Of a DNA stretch of 64,000 nucleotides, positions 17,101-24,052 are shown piece by piece; position 1 is the first letter of the stretch, and every line of letters starts with the position of its first letter. Both the position numbers and the translations under genes were made by a program. The stretch covers positions 1,798,001-1,862,000 of the forward strand of contig NZ_CP096205.1 in assembly GCF_023195775.1 (NCBI RefSeq), in the 5' to 3' direction. The notes under the pieces were generated by a model that saw only the letters and a list, made by a program, of their open reading frames with translations, was not told where the DNA came from and made no database searches. The stretch comes from Flavobacterium azooxidireducens. Its GTDB lineage: Bacteria > Bacteroidota > Bacteroidia > Flavobacteriales > Flavobacteriaceae.

Positions 17101-18190
17101 CCGTTATGAGATAACCAATTTATCTACAACGGCAGTTAGAGAAGTAGAAAAAACAATTGCGATGATTCGTATCAATGAAACAGATATGGCAGGTTTCAAT
17201 ACTGCTTATTCCATCCGTGCAATGGTTAGAATTAATAACGAATGGCAAGACTATGGAACAGCTTGTACTATACTTACTCCGGCAATTCCAACTACCGCAG
17301 TGAGTACAGTTTGTGGTCAAGTTTTACCATCATTACAATCTACTATCTATGCTACTACAGTAGTTTCGTCCACAGGATATGAATTTGAAGTAAGTCGTAT
17401 GGAAGGCGGAGTAGCTGTTGAAACAACTACAATCGAACGCTCGGTAAACAATTTCAAATTAACCTTGTTAAGCGGAATTCAGTATGTTTATGCTTCGGAA
17501 TATCAAGTTCGTGTTCGAGTAAAAGCAAATGTAAATGGAATAGAGGGTTGGTCTAATTACGGAGCAGTATGCTCTGTATATACACCAGAGGCCCCAGAGG
17601 CAGCAATAGATGGTTGTGGAGGAGAGCAAGGTATTGCACCAGCCGCACTAAACACACCAATTTATGCTACACCATTAACGGGAGCAACACAATATCGTTT
17701 CACGTTAAGTGATGGTGTTAGCTATAACCAAGTATACACTACATCAGCACGATTCTTTAGGTTGAGTACCTTTAATGCATTGCAGACTTTAACGCCGGGT
17801 GGTCAATATTCAGTGACAGTAGAAGCTGAGATTTACGGTTATTTCTATGCCGGAAAAGATTGTAATATTTTAGTGCCAGGTGGAGCAGCAATACGATCAA
17901 ATCCTATTGTTAAAGCAGAAGAAACAATCAAAGACATGTCAACAGAATTCAAAGCAGTGGCTTATCCAAACCCATTTGCAAACAGTTTTGCTGTTGATGT
18001 AAGAACTTCCAGCACTGAAAAAGTGAGCTTGACTGTGTATGACATGGCAGGACGACTTTTAGAAGTAAACGAAGTAAATGCAAGCGAAGTTGCTAACTAT
18101 CAATTTGGAGATCGTTATCCATCGGGAGTTTACAATATGATTGTAACACAAGGTGAAGAAACGAGAACTGTGAGAGTGGTGAAACAGTAA
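14138..18190 (+). CDS. Large secreted lamin-tail / FN3 protein, T9SS type A signal
   Basis: About 1350 aa. I prefer the start at 14138 (MKTKITFKPFFLLLLFVV...WGQ, a clean signal peptide). An ATG at 14111 is in frame but sits right after a TAATTTTG promoter-like element, where a transcript could hardly include it. Modules: N-terminal domain about 25-180; two copies of a LTYVVGEGPS/LTYVVGSGPS...YVRL domain; a lamin-tail-like domain (HLVISQVYGGGGNSG, DFVEIYNPT); a choice-of-anchor D-like domain; a carbohydrate-binding-like jelly roll (ELVINGGYENGDTSGY); FN3. From about 950 come three Cys-bracketed repeats, then the type A sorting signal (YPNPFANSF...YDMAGRLLEV...YPSGVYNMIV). The 3' 1.2 kb is almost identical to that of the gene at 24053. 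Confidence 0.87.
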   Translation: MKTKITFKPFFLLLLFVVTMGWGQTFEQITSLESLTSGEYLIVGDGSASDGIMLNTTSSGPIINFTAVTNPGSTITTGFTNNNVFAISVESNQITIYNPSVGYVSWGNAGTGTANHAGFFNNTPTNNEKWTFSVASGLWTLSNVATPARQLQWNNSNPRFACYTSAQVKLKLYKKQVVVSEPTLSVAPITVSDLTYVVGEGPSEAESFVVSGTNLDGSEDVTLLADIGFEISTNNSTFSDEVVLSGYNGANTTIYVRLAAGLSVNSYNGIVYVSGYDLDEEVSVSGIVTEPAGPLNHLVISQVYGGGGNSGAPYKNDFVEIYNPTASAVSLNGWSIQYASSTGIAWTNNVDLPNKSVQPGGYFLVQLAGGATGSDLPTADHIGTINMSGTNGKVALVNSTTPLTGTCPADASIIDFVGFGSANCFEGSAATGVLSNSTAALRNNNGCDDTDVNSADFTVGTPTPRNSASASFFCDFVTSPILTATPTSVSGLTYVVGSGPSNSGTFELNGLNLDGSQEVVVLPGDNFEISLNNSTWFDFAEGGITLSNYDGSATTVYVRLVSELPVGNYTDIIYVEGYDFDLEINVAGEVQSLPDPELIVSQESLDFGNVIVEENSASQTFTLSGSFLTSNVLLVAPDDFVLSTNDVDFSSFLNLGQTGGSINGQPITVYVRFQPSFSGATGGDIEISSNGATTQIVSVSGTGVNPIIDAPVATAATTVSYRAFTANWEEVEGATSYQVDVYTEVSSLSPELVINGGYENGDTSGYSSATGSGNYFVTTTNPHSGNYAVARTGTDTSIIQQDVTVEVGKTYVFSFWYNNYSASGTNGLKNFSIQGTSGTNYIEGGTPAKLPAASTWTKYERTFTATQSTIRISLRSYEAVTIDDISIRSTDTILENVPVFGSPFTVAAPETSLNVSGLSTLTTYSYVVRAVDAVSTSENSNEISVTTLAPVLTQIRPYFCGTTLQFVNSSILADTPTGLPVGATVTGYRYEITNLSTTAVREVEKTIAMIRINETDMAGFNTAYSIRAMVRINNEWQDYGTACTILTPAIPTTAVSTVCGQVLPSLQSTIYATTVVSSTGYEFEVSRMEGGVAVETTTIERSVNNFKLTLLSGIQYVYASEYQVRVRVKANVNGIEGWSNYGAVCSVYTPEAPEAAIDGCGGEQGIAPAALNTPIYATPLTGATQYRFTLSDGVSYNQVYTTSARFFRLSTFNALQTLTPGGQYSVTVEAEIYGYFYAGKDCNILVPGGAAIRSNPIVKAEETIKDMSTEFKAVAYPNPFANSFAVDVRTSSTEKVSLTVYDMAGRLLEVNEVNASEVANYQFGDRYPSGVYNMIVTQGEETRTVRVVKQ
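16987..18190 (+). repeat. C-terminal cassette copy A
   Basis: A 1.2-kb coding segment for three Cys-bracketed repeats plus the type A sorting signal. It is nearly identical to copies at 22525, 25768 and 46792. Against copy C I count about two base differences across about 1,170 aligned bases. Identity ends at the stop codon; the downstream terminator differs from the other three copies. Confidence 0.9.
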
Positions 18191-18211
18191 GCACATCTTA
18201 ATAGTTTAATG

Positions 18212-18243
18212 AAAACTCCTCATTTTTTGAGGAGTTTTTTTGT
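18212..18243 (+). terminator. Rho-independent terminator after the gene at 14138
   Basis: AAAACTCCTCA (18212-18222) pairs with TGAGGAGTTTT across a short T loop and is followed by a T run. Confidence 0.85.
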
Positions 18244-18399
18244 TATATAATAAAATGAGATTCGATTTACTAGCTATTGTTAAATTTAAGTGCATTTCAC
18301 CGATGATTTAAGAATTTAAACGATTTGATAACTTTTGGTTAACATTGTCGATAAGAATCATCTTAACTTTATGTATTAATTTAATATTATTAACTATTT

Positions 18400-21300
18400 A
18401 TGAATTCAAACTACATTTTTTTGAACACGCGATTGGGGTCGCAGTTCAATCGTAAGAAGTTGGAGCAAAGTGAACGAGATTCTTCATTTTCCTCCAATTT
18501 TCTTTCGTTAACATGGCTATCGTCATTGGCTTTGATGCTATCATTTTTGATGGGTCAAGGGGCGATGGCCCAAGTGTCTACGTACACTTTTTCTCAAAGT
18601 TCGGGAACGTATACGCCAATTACAGGAGGGACACTTGCGGCTTCTGGAGCAGGTCTTGATGACACTATTTTAAGTGTTATTTTACCAACGTCTTTTAATT
18701 ACAATGGAACCACAATAACTACCGTTGGTTTTAGTCCAAATGGTTATCTTATTATGGGGAATGCAAACACTCACGGCTACATACCCATCAGTAACTCAAC
18801 AACTTCTAGTGGAATAATAGCTGCATTAGGAACTGATTTAGTTTCTGCATCAGCTACTTCTGAATTGAGATGGCAACAGATTGGTGATGAAATTATTTTT
18901 CAGTGGAAAGAATTTAAAAGATATAATTCAACACCTTTTACAAATGAAAGTGTAAGTTTTCAAATTAGATTAAATACTTTAACTAGATCAATTTCAAATG
19001 TATATGATGGTTCTGCTTCTGTCAATGCAAGTATAGCCCTAGTTCCGCAAGTTGGATTAAGAGGCACAACAAACTCTGATTACAATGCTAGAAGGTTGAC
19101 AACTTCAGTGCCAGATTCTTCACCTGCCTGGAATGATACAGCTGCCGCAACTAGTAATGCTCATAACGTAAGATTTACTTCTACATCAATTGCGGCGTTT
19201 CCATCGGCAGGTCTAACGTTTACTTGGACACCTTTAGTTTTAAGTCCATGCGTTACTCCAAGTGCATTGCCAACAGGATTATCATTTAGTGCCGTTACTA
19301 CCACTTCTCTAAATGGTTCATTTACTGCAGCTTCTCCCGCTCCAAGTAAATATTTAGTGGTAAGAAGTACAAGTGCAATAGCACCAACACCTTCAAATGG
19401 AACTGTTTATACAGTTGGATCAACCACTTTAGGGGCAGGCACCAATGTTAGATTAGCTAGCAATGCAACGACTTTTTCGGATAGTGGATTAACATCAGGT
19501 ACACAATATTATTACTATATTTTTTCATACAATGATTTGTGTACGGGGGAACCTTTTTATAGTGCCACAGCATTAAGTGGATCACAAAATACACTTTGTG
19601 CTACAGGAACTTCTTTAGGCTCAAATACAATTACACAAAATTCTGCAAACATTACTTGGACTGGTTCTGGAAATTATATTGTAGAGTATGGGCTTTCAGG
19701 ATTTACACCCGGAACCGGAGCAACAGCTGGTGCAGGAGGAACAATAGCTTCTAGTGTTGCAACTTCACCATATGCCTTGTCTGGATTATTGCCTTCAACT
19801 ACATACCAAGTTTATGTTAGACAAGTATGCCCATTAGGAGGATATAGTTTAAATTCTTCGTCTACTTCTTTTACAACAGCTTGTGCCGCTTTTGATGCTC
19901 CAACTACAGTTGAGCCTTTTGCTTCTGCTGTGCCTCCATCTAATTGTTGGTCAAGAAATAATGGTCTTTTAGGGGCTTCAACTACATTGACAAGTTCTAC
20001 AGCATGGATTTTGGATGATTATGCAAATGTTACTTCTCCAGTTAACAATGCGGCTAGAATTAATATTTTTGGAACTTCTAGAAGAGATTGGTTAATTTCA
20101 CCAAGTTACAACCTAGGAACTGGAGGAGAATATCAGTTAGAATTTGATTTAGCTTTAACTGCATTTGGGGCAACTACACCAGCAACATTAGGTGTTGATG
20201 ATAAATTTGCAGTTGTGATTTCTACTGATAATGGCGTAACATGGTCAAATGCTAATATTTTACAACAGTGGACAAGTGCAACTCCTATTCCAAACGGTTT
20301 AGGAACACATGTTATTATAAGCCTTGCTTCTTATACAGGAACAGTTAGAATTGGATTTTATGGAGAAAGCACGATTAGTAATGTGGACAATGATTTGTTT
20401 ATTGATAATGTTGTAGTTAGTACTATTCCCGTTCTTCCACCTAATTGTGCTACTGCTTTAATACCAGGAGATTTAGCAACAAATGTGATTAGAAATTCGT
20501 CAATATCTTGGTCTGCCGCCACAGGAGGCCCAACGAGTTATGATGTCTATTTTGGAACATCTTCTAACCCAAGTTTAGTAGCTAACGTTACTGCTTTAAG
20601 TTATACTCCGGCTGTTATGGCAGCCAATACCACATACTATTGGAAAATAGTTCCTAAAAATAATAATGGTGATGCGGTTGGTTGTGTTGAACAGTCTTTT
20701 ACAACAGGATCAGATTTAAACTATTGTGCTTCTGTGCCAACTAGCAACGATGCATTGGGTATCACTCAAGTGGTATTAGGCACTACAACTGTTAGTATTC
20801 CTGATGTAACATACCAAAATAATACTGCTACTGTAGTTTCAGTTAATCAAGGTGCAACATTAAATACTCAAATAACGTTTGCCACCGGATTTACATATGA
20901 TACTAATATTTGGATTGATTTTAATGATAATGGTTCTTTTGCCGATGCAGGAGAGTTAGTTTATACAGGAGTTTCCTTATCTGCTAATCCTACTACATTA
21001 AACGCAACTTTCACTATACCTATGAGTGCTACTTTAGGAGCTCACAGAATGAGAATTGGTACAGCAGACTCTGGTCAAGTTCCGCCAAATCCTTGTTATA
21101 GTGATTCTTATGGTGTAACTTTAGATTTTACTGTTCAGGTAAACCCTATGCCAACCGATACTCCAGATTATGTAAATCTTCAGTTCCCAGGCTCTGCTAC
21201 TATATTATTAGGAGAATCTGCAACTGTTTATGCACGTGTGTATGAAGGAGGTTTAACAAATACAACTTCGGGTCAAGCACCAGGTATTGAAGCTTGGATT

Positions 21301-23727
21301 GGTATTAGCCCGATAGGTGCTGATGCTTCTTCTAACCCAAACACATGGACAACTTGGGTGCCGGCTACTTTTAATGTTGAAACAGACGGAAACAATAATG
21401 ACGAATACCAAGCTACTATCGGAAGTACACTTCCAATTGGAACGTATCGTTATGCATCTCGTTTTAGATTAAATGGCGGTCCTTTTGTTTATGGCGGTTA
21501 TGAGTTTAACGAATGGAATGGAACTTCAAGTATTAGTGGTGTTTTAACTGTTAATCCAAACCCAACACAATGTGCTACATTGATTTCTCCTGTTAATGGA
21601 GCTACGAATGTGCCGGTTGGTAGTTTAACGCTTACCTGGGCAGCACCAACTTCTGGCCCAACTCCTACGGGATATAAATTGTATGCCGGGACAACCTCTG
21701 GAAGTTTGTCTTTGGTTACAACAGTAACAGGCTTGACTACAAATGTTATTATATCAGGGTTTGAAACAACGTTCTATTGGCAAATTGTTCCTACCAGTGG
21801 TATTGGTGGTGATGCAGTAGGATGTGGAGAGTTTAGTTTTACAACTGAAATAGATCCTTTTGTGCCATATTGTTCGGGAGTTAATTATTCTGACGCTATA
21901 GAGCCAATTACTTTAGTGAATTTTGCAGGAATTAATAATACTTCAAGTAATGTAGTTAATGGTTCTGCTTCACTTGAAAATTTTATTGCAGTGACAGGAA
22001 ATGTTACAGCTGGACAATCTTATTCAATGACTTTAAAAGGTAATACAGATGGTCCTTTTAATAATAATTTTAGAGTATTTGTTGACTGGAATCAGGACGG
22101 TGATTTTGATGATGCCGGTGAAACCTATAATGCTGGTTCAATTTACTCGTCTACTGGACTGGATGCTGTTCAAGCAGTTTCAAACATTGTGGTTCCAGCG
22201 AATGCTTCAGCAGGCTCAACTCGTATGAGAGTTAAAAAATTATTTGGCACTACGGATATTAATAATCCATGTTTAGGTTTTGAATATGGTCAAACTGAAG
22301 ATTACACATTAATTGTTAGCCGTACATGGTATCAAGATTTAGATGGTGATACTTATGGTAATGATGCTGTAACTACCGTTGCTTCAGCTCAACCTGATGG
22401 CTATGTAGCAGTAGGTGGCGATTGTAATGACAACGCTAACACTATTTACCCAGGAGCCACAGAAATCTGTTACGATGGTATCCTTCAAAACTGTAACGGT
22501 GATTTAAATGACGGATGTCCGGTTGTTCTAACCCAAATTCGTCCTTATTTCTGTGGAACCACATTGCAATTTGTTAATTCTTCTATTTTAGCTAATACTC
22601 CTACAGGTTTACCAAACGGAGCAACTATAACCGGTTACCGTTATGAGATAACCAATTTATCTACAACGGCAGTTAGAGAAGTAGAAAAAACAATTGCGAT
22701 GATTCGTATCAATGAAACGGATATTGCAGGTTTCAATACTGCTTATTCCATCCGTGTAATGGTTAGAATTAATAACGAATGGCAAGACTATGGAATAGCT
22801 TGTACTATACTTACTCCAGCAATTCCAACTACCGCAGTGAGTACAGTTTGTGGTCAAGTTTTACCATCATTACAATCTACTATCTATGCTACTACAGTAG
22901 TTTCATCCACAGGATATGAATTTGAAGTAAGTCGTATGGAAGGCGGAGTAGCTGTTGAAACAACTACAATCGAACGCTCGGTAAACAATTTCAAATTAAC
23001 CTTGTTAAGCGGAATTCAGTATGTTTATGCTTCGGAATATCAAGTTCGTGTTCGAGTAAAAGCAAATGTAAATGGAATAGAGGGTTGGTCTAATTACGGA
23101 GCAGTATGCTCTGTATATACACCAGAGGCCCCAGAGGCAGCAATAGATGGTTGTGGAGGAGAGCAAGGTATTGCACCAGCCGCACTAAACACACCAATTT
23201 ATGCTACACCATTAACGGGAGCAACACAATATCGTTTCACGTTAAGTGATGGTGTTAGCTATAACCAAGTATACACTACATCAGCACGATTCTTTAGGTT
23301 GAGTACCTTTAATGCATTGCAGACTTTAACGCCGGGTGGTCAATATTCAGTGACAGTAGAAGCTGAGATTTACGGTTATTTCTATGCCGGAAAAGATTGT
23401 AATATTTTAGTGCCAGGTGGAGCAGCAATACGATCAAATCCTATTGTTAAAGCAGAAGAAACAATCAAAGACATACCAACTGATTTCAAAGCAGTGGCTT
23501 ATCCAAACCCATTTGCAAACAGTTTTGCTGTTGATGTAAGAACTTCCAACACTGAAAAAGTGAGCTTGACTGTGTATGACATGGCAGGAAGACTTTTAGA
23601 AGTAAAAGAAGTAAATGCAAGCGAAGTTGCTAACTACCAATTTGGAGATCGTTATCCATCTGGAGTTTACAATATGATTGTAACACAAGGTGAAGAAACG
23701 AGAACTGTGAGAGTGGTGAAACAATAA
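18400..23727 (+). CDS. Very large secreted FN3/GEVED/MopE-like protein, T9SS type A signal
   Basis: 1775 aa. The N-terminus is unusually long: a charged about 38-residue leader precedes the hydrophobic stretch LSSLALMLSFLMGQGAMAQ, cleaved near 57. Modules: an N-terminal domain at about 58-285 (SFNYNGTTITTVGFSPNGYL...VPQVGLRG) shared with 27513 and 33858; FN3-like domains; a choice-of-anchor J-like domain at about 500-680 (DWLISPSYNL...STDNGVTWSNAN); GEVED domains at about 780-920 and 1160-1305 (WIDFNDNGSFADAGE, DWNQDGDFDDAGE); a MopE-like metal-binding stretch at about 1310-1370 (DLDGDTYGND...GGDCNDNANTIYPGATE); three Cys-bracketed repeats; and a type A sorting signal. It is probably surface-displayed and calcium-stabilised. 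No enzymatic motif is seen. Confidence 0.88.
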   Translation: MNSNYIFLNTRLGSQFNRKKLEQSERDSSFSSNFLSLTWLSSLALMLSFLMGQGAMAQVSTYTFSQSSGTYTPITGGTLAASGAGLDDTILSVILPTSFNYNGTTITTVGFSPNGYLIMGNANTHGYIPISNSTTSSGIIAALGTDLVSASATSELRWQQIGDEIIFQWKEFKRYNSTPFTNESVSFQIRLNTLTRSISNVYDGSASVNASIALVPQVGLRGTTNSDYNARRLTTSVPDSSPAWNDTAAATSNAHNVRFTSTSIAAFPSAGLTFTWTPLVLSPCVTPSALPTGLSFSAVTTTSLNGSFTAASPAPSKYLVVRSTSAIAPTPSNGTVYTVGSTTLGAGTNVRLASNATTFSDSGLTSGTQYYYYIFSYNDLCTGEPFYSATALSGSQNTLCATGTSLGSNTITQNSANITWTGSGNYIVEYGLSGFTPGTGATAGAGGTIASSVATSPYALSGLLPSTTYQVYVRQVCPLGGYSLNSSSTSFTTACAAFDAPTTVEPFASAVPPSNCWSRNNGLLGASTTLTSSTAWILDDYANVTSPVNNAARINIFGTSRRDWLISPSYNLGTGGEYQLEFDLALTAFGATTPATLGVDDKFAVVISTDNGVTWSNANILQQWTSATPIPNGLGTHVIISLASYTGTVRIGFYGESTISNVDNDLFIDNVVVSTIPVLPPNCATALIPGDLATNVIRNSSISWSAATGGPTSYDVYFGTSSNPSLVANVTALSYTPAVMAANTTYYWKIVPKNNNGDAVGCVEQSFTTGSDLNYCASVPTSNDALGITQVVLGTTTVSIPDVTYQNNTATVVSVNQGATLNTQITFATGFTYDTNIWIDFNDNGSFADAGELVYTGVSLSANPTTLNATFTIPMSATLGAHRMRIGTADSGQVPPNPCYSDSYGVTLDFTVQVNPMPTDTPDYVNLQFPGSATILLGESATVYARVYEGGLTNTTSGQAPGIEAWIGISPIGADASSNPNTWTTWVPATFNVETDGNNNDEYQATIGSTLPIGTYRYASRFRLNGGPFVYGGYEFNEWNGTSSISGVLTVNPNPTQCATLISPVNGATNVPVGSLTLTWAAPTSGPTPTGYKLYAGTTSGSLSLVTTVTGLTTNVIISGFETTFYWQIVPTSGIGGDAVGCGEFSFTTEIDPFVPYCSGVNYSDAIEPITLVNFAGINNTSSNVVNGSASLENFIAVTGNVTAGQSYSMTLKGNTDGPFNNNFRVFVDWNQDGDFDDAGETYNAGSIYSSTGLDAVQAVSNIVVPANASAGSTRMRVKKLFGTTDINNPCLGFEYGQTEDYTLIVSRTWYQDLDGDTYGNDAVTTVASAQPDGYVAVGGDCNDNANTIYPGATEICYDGILQNCNGDLNDGCPVVLTQIRPYFCGTTLQFVNSSILANTPTGLPNGATITGYRYEITNLSTTAVREVEKTIAMIRINETDIAGFNTAYSIRVMVRINNEWQDYGIACTILTPAIPTTAVSTVCGQVLPSLQSTIYATTVVSSTGYEFEVSRMEGGVAVETTTIERSVNNFKLTLLSGIQYVYASEYQVRVRVKANVNGIEGWSNYGAVCSVYTPEAPEAAIDGCGGEQGIAPAALNTPIYATPLTGATQYRFTLSDGVSYNQVYTTSARFFRLSTFNALQTLTPGGQYSVTVEAEIYGYFYAGKDCNILVPGGAAIRSNPIVKAEETIKDIPTDFKAVAYPNPFANSFAVDVRTSNTEKVSLTVYDMAGRLLEVKEVNASEVANYQFGDRYPSGVYNMIVTQGEETRTVRVVKQ
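22405..23727 (+). repeat. C-terminal cassette copy B, including the MopE-like stretch
   Basis: From the MopE-like codons (22405) the DNA matches copy D (from 46672). The cassette core starts at 22525. It carries IAGF/IRVMVRI and NTEKVS/LLEVKEV variants as copy D does, whereas A and C carry MAGF/IRAMVRI and STEKVS/LLEVNEV. Confidence 0.88.
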
Positions 23728-23809
23728 GTTTCTAAAAACTAAGATACTGAGCAACTGAGTTGCTGAGTTTTTATAAAGAGAAGCCTCCGAGAAATCGGAG
23801 GTTTTTTTT
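23728..23809 (+). terminator. Shared downstream module with terminator (copy B)
   Basis: Begins gtttctaaaaactaag, then an AGCAAC-TGA-GTTGCT hairpin, then CCTCCGA-GAAA-TCGGAGG (23784-23801) and eight T. The same module follows copies C and D. Confidence 0.85.
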
Positions 23810-24052
23810 ATAAAATCCCCATTTATAGGTATTTTTAATATAGATAAATGCATTAATTTTGAATAATCATTATGAATGTGTTGAAAAACAGGTATTTAAT
23901 CGGAAATATTATCAACTTGTCGAGTTTTTTATGCTGGAGTAATGATGTTAACTAAATTTGATATTCCAAAATTCAACACACCCTTTTTTCATTGTTAACC
24001 AGATGAATTTCAGAACGTTTCCAAGATTGTATTCAACTAAATACATTTATAT
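23810..24052. other. Intergenic region before the gene at 24053
   Basis: AT-rich with no supported gene. A TACATTTA element (near 24041) is close to the -7 consensus but has no well-spaced TTG. Confidence 0.4.
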
